A stretch of DNA of 55,440 bases from JANNRW01 sp031401815 (lineage in GTDB: Bacteria; Desulfobacterota; Desulfuromonadia; Geobacterales; DSM-12255). Made by a program: the position numbers and the translations under genes. Where the stretch lies: contig JANNRW010000143.1 of NCBI GenBank assembly GCA_031401815.1, forward strand, positions 1-55,440, written 5' to 3'. Position 1 is the stretch's first letter, and each line of letters starts with the position of its first letter. Of this stretch, positions 25,306-33,507 are shown in pieces. Under the pieces are notes generated by a model. The model saw only the letters and a program-made list of their open reading frames with translations. It made no database searches and was not told where the DNA came from.

Positions 25306-26130
25306 CTACTGAACCTGCTTGGTATGGCAGCGGCGACAGTCGCTCTGTGGAAACGCAACATTGCCGTGACATGCGCCGCAGTATTTCCCGGCAAAAAGGT
25401 CAATCATGCTGTATTTCTCGCTGCCTCGCTTGACCCCGACAAAAATATCAGGATGGCAGAGCTCGCAGCCATTCCATACAGTATGCTTTTTGTGGGAAAA
25501 GATAATTTCAGGAACCCCCTCCACCTTGGTGCCGATAGAGAAATCCTTCTGGTTGGTCATTGGTGCTCTTTTGGTCGAGACCCCTTCAACGTAATCGACA
25601 AGCTTGATCGCTCCGCTCTCTTCCGCCTGTTCCCAGTTTATGCCGTTCCCCCCCCGCTCTTTCGGCATTTTGTCTGCAAAGGCGCGAAACGCTCTCTCCC
25701 TCTGCTCTCGGCGAGCCTCTTTTTCCAGAACAACCTTGTCCTGGCTGTGACATTTTATACATCGCTTCATGTCGTCCTTTGAAAACTTGTCGCTGCATGC
25801 TGCAAAAAGAGTCTCTCCGCCAAAAGTGAACTTGCCGTTATGACAGACTCCGCAGTAATACCCTTTCATATTGTCAACAGCCCTGATCCCCCCTTCGTTT
25901 GCTTTCATGGAAAATCCTATATCAACATGACAGACACGACAGGTAAAATTACGGCGATGCACCCAGTGTTCGAACAGTACCGGATTCACCCCTGCTTTTG
26001 CCGAGTTTGCAGAGATGGTCACATTACCGTAATCGTGCTCCAGCACCTTTTTCTTTTTAACTCCACCAGCAGAGAACGCAATACCTGCAAAACCCAACAC
26101 TATTGCCATGATTGCCAAAATGCGTTTCAT
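25306..26130 (-). CDS. hexaheme c-type cytochrome
   Basis: This is an exported multiheme cytochrome of 274 residues with a standard signal peptide (MKRILAIMAIVLGFAGIAFS). Six heme sites are visible: CRVCH, CGVCH, CIKCH, CELCH, CGACH and CRRCH, with additional His residues in FEHWVHRRNF and FSHKKHTVW for bis-His ligation. A charged helical stretch (EKEARREQRERAFRAFADKM) separates heme 3 from heme 4. I chose the ATG at 26130 because GGAG lies six bases upstream; the ATG at 26142 lacks one. It and its downstream paralogue probably arose by tandem duplication. Periplasmic electron transfer is the expected role. Confidence 0.92.
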   Translation of the reverse strand: MKRILAIMAIVLGFAGIAFSAGGVKKKKVLEHDYGNVTISANSAKAGVNPVLFEHWVHRRNFTCRVCHVDIGFSMKANEGGIRAVDNMKGYYCGVCHNGKFTFGGETLFAACSDKFSKDDMKRCIKCHSQDKVVLEKEARREQRERAFRAFADKMPKERGGNGINWEQAEESGAIKLVDYVEGVSTKRAPMTNQKDFSIGTKVEGVPEIIFSHKKHTVWNGCELCHPDIFVGVKRGSEKYSMIDLFAGKYCGACHGNVAFPQSDCRRCHTKQVQ

Positions 26131-26209
26131 GTGACTCTCCAAAAGATAAAATAGGTGGACATTATCCGCATGAGCATAAGGTTTGTCAATGCAATATAAT
26201 TAGGAATTG

Positions 26210-26959
26210 TCAAGTAATGTTGCAGAGTGGACAGTGCGGATTACTGTGCAGGGGTATTTCCCTGAATTTAAGGGAAAATACATCATAGGTGAGGAGCCGG
26301 TTTGTTAACAGTTGCCCGGTGCCGAGAAGGAATTTAATCGCCTCGGTAGCCTGAAGAGTGCCGATAATGCCGGGCAAAACCCCGATTACCCCGGCTTTTG
26401 AGCAGGCCAGAGCCACATCCTCTTCCGGAGCTTCGGGGAATATACAACGATAACATACTGACTTACCGGGTATAATGGTGGTTGTCTGACCTTTAAAGCG
26501 AAGAATCCCGCCGTGTGAAAATGGTTTTCCTGTTTCAAGAGCTGCATCGTTAATCAAAAATTTGGCAGGAAAGTTGTCTGTAGCGTCGATAATAAAATCG
26601 TACCCAGACATTATCCCTTTTATATTTTCAGCTGACACTCGCATGGGATAAGTCACAATACTTACATCAGGATTTAACGGCTCCAGAGCTCTTTTTGCCG
26701 AATCTACCTTGGCACTGTTGATGGAAGGGGTATTGTGAAGAATCTGTCTCTGAAGATTTGACAGTTCCACCCTGTCGCCATCCGCAATACCAACAGTCCC
26801 CACCCCTGCTGCAACAAGGTAGTAAAGTGCAGGAGAACCGAGTCCGCCAGCACCGATAACCAGTACGCGACCGGCAAGCAGCTTTTCCTGGCCTTCCTCG
26901 CCGACTCCTTCAAGGATAAGATGCCTTGCGTAACGCTCTTTTTGTTCTTGAGTCAACAT
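26210..26959 (-). CDS. MoeB/ThiF/HesA-type E1-like adenylyltransferase
   Basis: This enzyme adenylates the C-terminal glycine of a ubiquitin-like sulfur carrier (MoaD or ThiS) for molybdopterin or thiamine synthesis. The 249-residue protein has the nucleotide loop VLVIGAGGLGSPALYY, the LSNLQRQILH segment, the IDATDNF acidic site, and two zinc-binding CxxC pairs (CYRC and CPLC at the C-terminus). I used the ATG at 26959, with GGAG six bases upstream. The protein lacks a rhodanese domain. No moaD, thiS or thiG is nearby, so MoeB and ThiF cannot be separated here. A terminator separates it from rpoH. Confidence 0.88.
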   Translation of the reverse strand: MLTQEQKERYARHLILEGVGEEGQEKLLAGRVLVIGAGGLGSPALYYLVAAGVGTVGIADGDRVELSNLQRQILHNTPSINSAKVDSAKRALEPLNPDVSIVTYPMRVSAENIKGIMSGYDFIIDATDNFPAKFLINDAALETGKPFSHGGILRFKGQTTTIIPGKSVCYRCIFPEAPEEDVALACSKAGVIGVLPGIIGTLQATEAIKFLLGTGQLLTNRLLTYDVFSLKFREIPLHSNPHCPLCNIT

Positions 26960-27013
26960 CAGCATCTCCGGCTGCCTGATCCCTTGCAGCTTTGATAGAA
27001 AGGTTTTCAGTAA

Positions 27014-27041
27014 CAAAAAGGGGAGCAAGCTCCCCTTTTTC
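27014..27041 (-). terminator. intrinsic terminator after rpoH
   Basis: AAGGGGAGC and GCTCCCCTT form a compact stem with almost no loop and are followed by a T-run on the minus strand. It lies 23 bases after the rpoH stop and likely works in both directions. Confidence 0.85.
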
Positions 27042-27063
27042 TTGAAATACTATAAACAGCCCC

Positions 27064-27921
27064 TTAAGCCAGACAACTCTCCAGCACAACAGGAGCCAGA
27101 AGAGTTTTCAGCTTCTTCCTTGCCCCCTCTTCAATCTGCCTTACCCGCTCGCGGGAAATGGCAAAATAATCGGCTATCTCCTGTAGAGTCAGCGGCTCTT
27201 CAGCTGCAACCCGCTGCTCAATAATGTAGCGCTCTTTCTCATTCAGCTTCTCCATGGCTTTGCCGATTTTCTGCTGAAGAAGCGCAGCTTCCTGATACTC
27301 CACCATCACCTCTTCCTGATTTTGCCTCTCATCTGCAAGACCATCAAGCATGGTGAAACCTTCGCCTGCCACTATTTCGGCATCAAGCGAATATTCCCCC
27401 CTCATCCTCTGCTCCATTTCACTGACCTCTGACTCCTTTACATCAAGGTTCAGGGCTGTATCTTCAAGACTGTCATGGCCAAGTGCACTTCTGATTGCAT
27501 TTTTCGCCTGAGTGAGCTTGAAAAAAAGCTTTTTCTGCGCCTGGGTCGTGCCGATTTTCAGCAGGCTCCAGTTTGAAATGATAAAGTTCTGTACATACGC
27601 ACGAATCCACCAGACAGCATAAGAGATAAGCCTGACCCCTTTATAGGGGTTGAATTTTCGCACTGCCATCATCAATCCGATGTTACCCTCCTGGATAAGA
27701 TCAAGTATCTTCATCCCGTAAGCACGGTATTCGGTGCATATCTTGACGACAAAGCGAAGATTTGAGGTGACAAGCTGGTGAGCAGCATCCAGATTTTTCT
27801 CTTCATAAAGGGATACAGCCAGTCTCTGCTCTTCTTCGGCATCAAGAAGGGGAAACTTTCGTATTTCGGAAAGGTAAAGCGTAAGACTGTCAGATACAAC
27901 AGGAAGATTCATATTTGTCAT
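27064..27921 (-). CDS. rpoH: heat-shock sigma factor RpoH
   Basis: This alternative sigma-70 factor of about 285 residues directs RNA polymerase to heat-shock promoters. Region 2 is clear (NLRFVVKICTEYRAYGMKILDLIQEGNIGL and FNPYKGVRLISYAVWWIRAYVQNFI), and region 4 has a helix-turn-helix ending in SRERVRQIEEGARKKL. The start at 27921 has an AGAGG site; ATGs at 27912 and upstream in-frame codons are less likely. A consensus promoter (27979-28007) and a perfect CIRCE operator (27951-27977) lie directly upstream. rpoH is therefore probably repressed by HrcA, so the two main heat-shock circuits are joined. lon is nearby. Confidence 0.95.
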   Translation of the reverse strand: MTNMNLPVVSDSLTLYLSEIRKFPLLDAEEEQRLAVSLYEEKNLDAAHQLVTSNLRFVVKICTEYRAYGMKILDLIQEGNIGLMMAVRKFNPYKGVRLISYAVWWIRAYVQNFIISNWSLLKIGTTQAQKKLFFKLTQAKNAIRSALGHDSLEDTALNLDVKESEVSEMEQRMRGEYSLDAEIVAGEGFTMLDGLADERQNQEEVMVEYQEAALLQQKIGKAMEKLNEKERYIIEQRVAAEEPLTLQEIADYFAISRERVRQIEEGARKKLKTLLAPVVLESCLA

Positions 27922-27950
27922 GTTCAACCTCTGCAAATATCCACAAAAAG

Positions 27951-27977
27951 TTAGCACTCTCAGGGTGAGAGTGCTAA
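27951..27977 (-). promoter_or_regulatory. CIRCE element (HrcA operator) ahead of rpoH
   Basis: TTAGCACTC, nine bases, then GAGTGCTAA: a perfect match to the CIRCE consensus. It lies just downstream of the predicted -10 box of the rpoH promoter, in the classic position for HrcA repression, and 30 bases ahead of the start codon. Confidence 0.95.
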
Positions 27978-27978
27978 C

Positions 27979-28007
27979 AATATATCACCTCGCACTCAAG
28001 ATTTCAA
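27979..28007 (-). promoter_or_regulatory. rpoH promoter (sigma-70 type)
   Basis: On the minus strand, TTGAAA (28002-28007) and TATATT (27979-27984) are separated by 17 bases and followed immediately by the CIRCE element. Confidence 0.85.
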
Positions 28008-28016
28008 GTGGTTGGT

Positions 28017-28472
28017 TTATTTTTTCTCGTACATCATTATTGTCATTTCCGGCTTTTTTGGGGCATATGCGAATGTAATCCTGCTGGCTGCATCCTGCCA
28101 GCGATGGGTAACCATATGCGGAGCGCTGGTTCGGTCAATGACCCCTTCCCCATACAGTTTCTTCTGTTTTGCCAGGAGCTTTTCTATACCGTTCTTCTTA
28201 ACATAGGCAGGTGCGAAAGTGACTGAAACAGCGACAAGTTTGTTGGTGCTGAATGCAAAGCTCCGCTGCTTGATTTCGCTGGAAGGTGCAAGCTGCTTGT
28301 AAATATCCTGCGTCCCCAGCTTTGACATCTTCCCTTTAGGAAAAACCTTCGCTACAGTGTGAGCATCAGCCCCCCAGGGGGTCTTGCCATAGCCTGCAAA
28401 GAGAGCTGCGGCAAAAAGATCTGCCTGTAACAAAAGAAACACCGGCAGAATCAGTAATACTAGTCTTTTCAT
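28017..28472 (-). CDS. exported protein of unknown function
   Basis: This 151-residue protein has a signal peptide (MKRLVLLILPVFLLLQADLFAAA). The mature region begins FAGYGKTPWGADAHTVAKVFP, a pattern (an aromatic G-W-G followed by predicted strands) seen in small periplasmic proteins of unknown function. The C-terminus, RITFAYAPKKPEMTIMMYEK, suggests a beta-sheet end. GGAG precedes the ATG. It lies upstream of rpoH, whose own promoter lies 10 bases short of its stop codon. Confidence 0.7.
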   Translation of the reverse strand: MKRLVLLILPVFLLLQADLFAAALFAGYGKTPWGADAHTVAKVFPKGKMSKLGTQDIYKQLAPSSEIKQRSFAFSTNKLVAVSVTFAPAYVKKNGIEKLLAKQKKLYGEGVIDRTSAPHMVTHRWQDAASRITFAYAPKKPEMTIMMYEKK

Positions 28473-28585
28473 GAACTCTCCAAAATACCGGTTTCTGTCA
28501 ATGAACCGCTTAAGTTATTAATGATAGAGAGTGCCATTATTTCTGTCAAGCACTGCGTCAGCACTGATAACAGATGACTCTCTTA

Positions 28586-30898
28586 TTATTCAAGTGCTTC
28601 AGCAAAGACCTGCCTGATGTCTTCTGCAAAAATAAAGTCGAGCTCCTTGCGAATCTCTTCCGGTATGTCATCAAGATCATTTCTGTTCCGCTCGGGAATT
28701 ATCAGACGTGTTACCCCAGCCCGACGAGCCGCCAGAGCCTTCTCTTTCAGCCCTCCAATTGCCAGGACCCTGCCAGTCAGGCTGATTTCGCCGGTCATGG
28801 CAATATCCCTTTTTGCGAGACGCCCTGTCATAAGTGAGACAAGGGCGGTCGCCATGGTTATCCCTGCTGAAGGGCCATCTTTAGGGATGCTGCCGGCCGG
28901 GACATGAATATGGATGGCAATGTCACTGAAAGAATTTTCTGCAATTCCAAGCTCCATGAAGTTAGCCTCTGCAAAAGAGAGCGCTGTCCTTGCCGACTCC
29001 TTCATGACTTCACCGAGGGAACCGGTGAGAATAAGTTCCCCCTTCCCCTTCATTTTCGTAGCTTCTACAAAAATTATATCTCCTCCAACCTCTGTCCAGG
29101 CGAGGCCAGTAACAACCCCGACACGATCTTTTTCAGCAGCAACTTCATTAAAATAAAGGGGATGCCCCAGAAACTCTTCGACCAGTTCGGAAGTTATCGG
29201 GGTTCGCATGATCTTTTTCTGGGTTATTTCCCGGGCAGTTTTGCGAAAGAGAGTAGCGATGTTTCTCTGGAGGTTTCTTACCCCGGCCTCTCGTGTATAG
29301 TCGCTTATGATTCTTGCCAGAGCTGCGGAAGAGATCTCAGGAGGGGTATCTGACAGGCCGTTTTCTTCAATTTCTCTCGGAATCAGATAGCGATTAGCAA
29401 TATGCTCCTTCTCTTCCCTGGTATAACCGGAAAGCCTTATTACCTCCATCCTGTCTTTCAGGGCAGGGGGTATCGGGTCAAGTTGATTTGCTGTGGTTAT
29501 GAACATGACGTTACGTAGGTCAAAAGGGAGATCAAGATAGTGATCAGTGAATGTATTGTTCTGCTCCGGGTCAAGTACTTCGAGGAGGGCACTTGAAGGA
29601 TCCCCTCGGAAATCGAGGCCAATCTTGTCAACTTCATCCAGCATGAAGACAGGATTGTTGGCACCACAACGGTAAATCTCCTGGATGATTCTTCCTGGAA
29701 GTGATCCTATATAGGTTCGTCGATGGCCGCGAATCTCCGCAACATCACGCATTCCGCCCAGAGAAACGCGGATGAATTTTCGGCCAAGCGCCCTGGCAAT
29801 CGAGCGACCAAGGCTGGTCTTTCCAACCCCCGGAGGGCCTACAAAGCAGAGTATCGGCCCCTTCATCTCATCTTTCAGGGTTTTTACTGCAAGATACTCC
29901 AGAATCCTCTCCTTGACCTTGACAAGATTGTAGTGATCATCGTTTAAAACCTCTTCAGCCTTGTTAATATCACGATTGTCAGTGGTGCTGATTTTCCATG
30001 GGATGCCGGCAAGGTAATCTAGATAAGTCCGTGAAACCGTATACTCCGGAGAGGCGGGGTTTATCTTCTCCAGTCTTTTCAGCTCCTTGTCAGCTACGGC
30101 TCGCACCTCATCCGGCATCAAGGCGGCACCCAGCTTCTTTTTAAGTTCATTAAGGTCAGTTTGCGGTTGCTCCTCTTCTCCCAGTTCATCCTTGATCTGC
30201 TTCATCTGCTCCCGCAGAAGATACTCTTTCTGGGTCTTGCCGACCCGCTTTGAAACCTCTGCCTGCACCTCCCCCTTGATCTGAAGGCGCTGTACTTCGC
30301 TTGTAAGATGAGAATAGACCTTTTTTATCCTCTCGATCGGATCTATGGTCGCAAGCAGCTCCTGCTGCTCATCAAGCGGCAGATTCACATAGATTGCCAC
30401 CAGATCCGAAAGCCTGGCCGGATTGTCAATATAGTCAATCAACTTCATGACATCTTCAGGAAGGGGTCTGCCGTAGGAGAGGGAGATTTTCAAAAGGGCA
30501 GAAAGGCTTGATACAAGAGCATCCGAGACAATCGTCTTCTCGGCAAACTCCCGGAGAGCTTCGATTCGCGCCAGAGGAAACGGTCTTTCAACCGGAACTT
30601 CCAACAGCTTTACTCTCGACAGCCCCTCTAAAGTTACTTTTGTGGTCTGATCCGCCAGACGGGTCATCTTCGTTATACGGCAGACAGTTCCTATCTCATT
30701 GAGGGATTCGAACAGGTCAGACTCACCCTCCCGCCTGATCCTGAAGAGAGCGACAAGGTTATTATAACCTACGGCATCCTCAAAAATGAGCCGCTCATTC
30801 TCTTTGAGGAATATTGTGATCAGCATGTACGGGAATGCAACCAGTTCTCGCAAGGGGTATATCGGGACTATTTCTGGTATGTGGATTGAATCTGGCAT
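28586..30898 (-). CDS. lon: ATP-dependent protease Lon
   Basis: Lon is a cytosolic AAA+ serine protease that degrades misfolded and regulatory proteins. The 770-residue protein shows the N-terminal substrate domain (IVPIYPLRELVAFPYM), Walker A GPPGVGKTSLGRSIARAL, Walker B PVFMLDEVDKIG, and the protease domain with the catalytic Ser in KDGPSAGITMATAL and the Lys in GGLKEKALAARRAG. GAAGG lies upstream of the ATG. Palindromic element A copy 3 begins only 27 bases before the start codon. Any promoter must therefore lie inside the element or beyond it (a candidate is at 31108-31136), giving the mRNA a highly structured leader. Confidence 0.98.
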   Translation of the reverse strand: MPDSIHIPEIVPIYPLRELVAFPYMLITIFLKENERLIFEDAVGYNNLVALFRIRREGESDLFESLNEIGTVCRITKMTRLADQTTKVTLEGLSRVKLLEVPVERPFPLARIEALREFAEKTIVSDALVSSLSALLKISLSYGRPLPEDVMKLIDYIDNPARLSDLVAIYVNLPLDEQQELLATIDPIERIKKVYSHLTSEVQRLQIKGEVQAEVSKRVGKTQKEYLLREQMKQIKDELGEEEQPQTDLNELKKKLGAALMPDEVRAVADKELKRLEKINPASPEYTVSRTYLDYLAGIPWKISTTDNRDINKAEEVLNDDHYNLVKVKERILEYLAVKTLKDEMKGPILCFVGPPGVGKTSLGRSIARALGRKFIRVSLGGMRDVAEIRGHRRTYIGSLPGRIIQEIYRCGANNPVFMLDEVDKIGLDFRGDPSSALLEVLDPEQNNTFTDHYLDLPFDLRNVMFITTANQLDPIPPALKDRMEVIRLSGYTREEKEHIANRYLIPREIEENGLSDTPPEISSAALARIISDYTREAGVRNLQRNIATLFRKTAREITQKKIMRTPITSELVEEFLGHPLYFNEVAAEKDRVGVVTGLAWTEVGGDIIFVEATKMKGKGELILTGSLGEVMKESARTALSFAEANFMELGIAENSFSDIAIHIHVPAGSIPKDGPSAGITMATALVSLMTGRLAKRDIAMTGEISLTGRVLAIGGLKEKALAARRAGVTRLIIPERNRNDLDDIPEEIRKELDFIFAEDIRQVFAEALE

Positions 30899-30925
30899 AT
30901 CGAGCCTTCAGCTGGAGTTGGTTTT

Positions 30926-31082
30926 GATGCACTCGCAAAAAGTCTTTTCCCCCTCCCTTGACGGGAGGGGGTCAGGGGGTGGGTGAAGTTGCAACATGCT
31001 GAAATCATGGCATCTTCCCCCCCACCCTAACCCTCCCCCGCCAGGGGGGAGGGGACTTGTTTAGAGAATTTGCGAGTGCATC
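30926..31082. repeat. palindromic element A, copy 3, in the lon leader
   Basis: This is the cleanest copy: 157 bases with perfect 14-base terminal inverted repeats, GATGCACTCGCAAA and TTTGCGAGTGCATC. Each arm folds into a C/G-rich hairpin, and the short core is asymmetric. It lies between lon and the divergent glycosyltransferase gene. Confidence 0.9.
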
Positions 31083-31107
31083 ATTTTTGACAGACTGTTT
31101 CTGTTTA

Positions 31108-31136
31108 AGATTAACTACCTGACAGGCGAGTGTCAA
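31108..31136 (-). promoter_or_regulatory. possible lon promoter beyond the repeat
   Basis: On the minus strand, TTGACA (31131-31136) with TAATCT (31108-31113) at 17 bases. The -35 is perfect, the -10 weak. Transcription from here would pass through element A before reaching lon. A heat-shock type promoter was not evident. Confidence 0.35.
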
Positions 31137-31273
31137 GGTGAGATAGAGATAGAACAATTTTATACATGGACAGAAACTGCAAAAATATGTAACATTGTTT
31201 GATAAATGGCTGAAGAAACTGTTGGTTTCAGTTTCTGGCATGAATAAATAGGGCATACATCAGATGGTGCTGC

Positions 31274-32293
31274 ATGACTGTTGAAAAGAGATCGCCTGTT
31301 GTTTCAATCCTCATGCCGGTGCGCAATGAAGGAAGATTCCTCCCGGCAGCGATTCTTTCAATGCAGCGACAGACTTTTACTGACTGGGAGCTCGTGGCTG
31401 TTGATGACAGCTCCAGTGATAATACAGCCAGAATTCTGGCTGATGCCGCAGCAGGCGACAAACGTATTATCGTACTGCAAAATCCCGCTCAGGGTCTTGT
31501 CCCAGCATTGAATTACGGCCTTGCTGCCTGCAGGGCAGATCTTGTCGCCAGGATGGACGGTGATGACATCTCTCACCCCGAGCGACTTGCTGTGCAGATA
31601 AACCTGCTGAACTCAAACAGTGAGATCGGACTTGTTGCCTGCTCTTTTCGTCATTTTCCAAGGCAGGTTCTACGCTCCGGTATGCTTGGTTATGAAAAGT
31701 GGCAGAACTCCCTCGACACTCATGATAAAACAGTGGCCGATATCTTTGTAGAGTCACCATTTGTTCACCCTGGGGTAATGTTTCGCAAGGGGCTGGTGAC
31801 TGAAATTGGCGGTTACCGGCAGATGGGCTGGGCAGAGGATTATGATCTATGGCTCAGGCTAGCAGCAGGCGGCACCAGGTTCGCCAGAACAGTCAAACCC
31901 CTGCTTTTCTGGCGCGACCGACCGGAGAGGGCAACCAGGACAATGCCAGAGTACTCCCTGGAGTCATTCAGGAGATGCAAGCTTCATCATTTGCAAGCCG
32001 GATTCCTTGCCGGTGTGGAGAGTGTGGTTCTGGCCGGAGCAGGCAAGGAAGGGCGAGCCTGGCGCAGAATTTTGATGGATAAAGGGATAACGGTCTCCCT
32101 CTGGGTTGATGTTGACCCCTTGAAGTCAGGCCGAATACTTCATGGTGTAAATGTAGTTACCCCTCAAGAAGTTTCACCCAAAGATGGTAAACTGCTTATT
32201 ACTGTAGGAACCCGTGGCGCACGGTCTGGAATACGTCAATGGGCAGACAGTGCGGGCTTTGTAGATGGAACAGATTACATCTGCGTTACGTAA
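31274..32293 (+). CDS. family 2 glycosyltransferase with C-terminal extension
   Basis: This is a GT2-type enzyme (about 230 residues of GT-A fold) for transfer of a sugar from a nucleotide donor. Visible motifs are VSILMPVRNEGRFLPAAILSM at the N-terminus, the VDDSSSDNT loop, the DxD-like metal site ARMDGDDISHPER, and the ED motif GWAEDYDLWLRL. The last 100 residues (VVLAGAGKEGRAWRRILMDKG) look like a Rossmann-like domain with a glycine-rich loop, unusual for a plain GT2. The acceptor is unknown. ispDF starts 12 bases after the stop, so the two are probably co-transcribed. Confidence 0.85.
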   Translation: MTVEKRSPVVSILMPVRNEGRFLPAAILSMQRQTFTDWELVAVDDSSSDNTARILADAAAGDKRIIVLQNPAQGLVPALNYGLAACRADLVARMDGDDISHPERLAVQINLLNSNSEIGLVACSFRHFPRQVLRSGMLGYEKWQNSLDTHDKTVADIFVESPFVHPGVMFRKGLVTEIGGYRQMGWAEDYDLWLRLAAGGTRFARTVKPLLFWRDRPERATRTMPEYSLESFRRCKLHHLQAGFLAGVESVVLAGAGKEGRAWRRILMDKGITVSLWVDVDPLKSGRILHGVNVVTPQEVSPKDGKLLITVGTRGARSGIRQWADSAGFVDGTDYICVT

Positions 32294-32304
32294 GAGGCGG
32301 CAAA

Positions 32305-33483
32305 TTGAAGAGAATTGCACTGATCCCGGCGGCAGGTGCTGGAAAACGTATGGGCAGCTCAATAAACAAGCAGTATCTGCTTCTTGATGAGAAGCCGATA
32401 CTTGTCCACACGCTTAAACTTTTTGAAAATTCGGGATTTATTGATGAAATCTACCTGATAGTCCCGGAGAACGAAATAGACTACTGCCGCAAAGAGGTTG
32501 TTGAGCGTTACGAATTCAATAAAGTAAAACAGATAGTTGCAGGTGGCGCAGAGCGGCAGCATTCTGTTCTTAACGGCCTTAGAGCGATAAAAAATGCTGA
32601 GCCAGATGACATAATACTGATTCATGACGGAGTCAGACCGTTTGTGTCACCTGAGATAATCCAGCGTTCAGTCGAAATAGCCCTGGCTCATAAAAGCGCT
32701 CTGGTGGCTGTACCGGTAAAGGATACCGTGAAAATCGCACGAGATGGTTTTGCCATCAGCTCCCCCCCCCGTGCAACTCTCTGGCTTGCCCAGACACCGC
32801 AGGCATTTTGCTTCAGCACCATCCTTGCTGCCCATGAGAGCGCAGCAGCAGAAGGCTTTATCGGGACGGATGATGCATCTCTTCTTGAGAGGGTTGGTGA
32901 AAAGAGCCATATTGTTGTTGGTGATTACCGGAATATCAAGATTACTACCCCGGAAGACCTGATTCTGGCTGAAACTTTTATTAGTGAGTCGAGGTCTCAA
33001 AATCGTATGCGAATCGGACATGGTTATGATGTACACTGTCTCGTGGCAGAGCGTAAACTGATTCTGGGCGGAGTTGAAATCCCTTTTGAAAAGGGGCTGC
33101 TCGGGCATTCGGATGCCGATGTACTGTTGCATGCAATCACTGACGCTCTGTTGGGAGCAATAGGCGAAGGTGACCTGGGACGACATTTCCCGGACACTGA
33201 CCCTGCCTACAGGGGGGTATCGAGTATCCGGCTGTTAAAGCAAGCCATGAAGCTTGCAGAGAAAAAGGGGTACACTGCCGGGAACATTGATGCTACGATA
33301 GTCGCACAGCGTCCTAAACTGGCTCCGTACATCACACTCATGAAGAGTAATATCGCCTCGGCACTGGAATGCGATCCCGACAGAATCAACATCAAGGCGA
33401 CAACAACCGAGGGGCTTGGTTTTGCAGGGCGTGGTGAAGGGATTGCAGCCTATGCTGTAGCGCTTATGCATAAGCAGAATTAG
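32305..33483 (+). CDS. ispDF: bifunctional IspD/IspF
   Basis: This enzyme performs two steps of the MEP isoprenoid pathway: IspD makes CDP-methylerythritol from MEP and CTP, and IspF makes the cyclodiphosphate. The N-terminal domain has IALIPAAGAGKRMGSSINKQYLLL and HDGVRPFV; the C-terminal domain begins MRIGHGYDVHCL and includes GHSDADVLLHAITDALLGA and IKATTTEGLGFAGRGEGIAA. The start is TTG at 32305 with GAGG upstream; the longer frame overlaps the glycosyltransferase gene. The missing IspE step is not encoded here. The fused form is known from several proteobacteria. Confidence 0.95.
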   Translation: MKRIALIPAAGAGKRMGSSINKQYLLLDEKPILVHTLKLFENSGFIDEIYLIVPENEIDYCRKEVVERYEFNKVKQIVAGGAERQHSVLNGLRAIKNAEPDDIILIHDGVRPFVSPEIIQRSVEIALAHKSALVAVPVKDTVKIARDGFAISSPPRATLWLAQTPQAFCFSTILAAHESAAAEGFIGTDDASLLERVGEKSHIVVGDYRNIKITTPEDLILAETFISESRSQNRMRIGHGYDVHCLVAERKLILGGVEIPFEKGLLGHSDADVLLHAITDALLGAIGEGDLGRHFPDTDPAYRGVSSIRLLKQAMKLAEKKGYTAGNIDATIVAQRPKLAPYITLMKSNIASALECDPDRINIKATTTEGLGFAGRGEGIAAYAVALMHKQN

Positions 33484-33507
33484 CAGATGAGGAGCCTGCA
33501 TACATTT

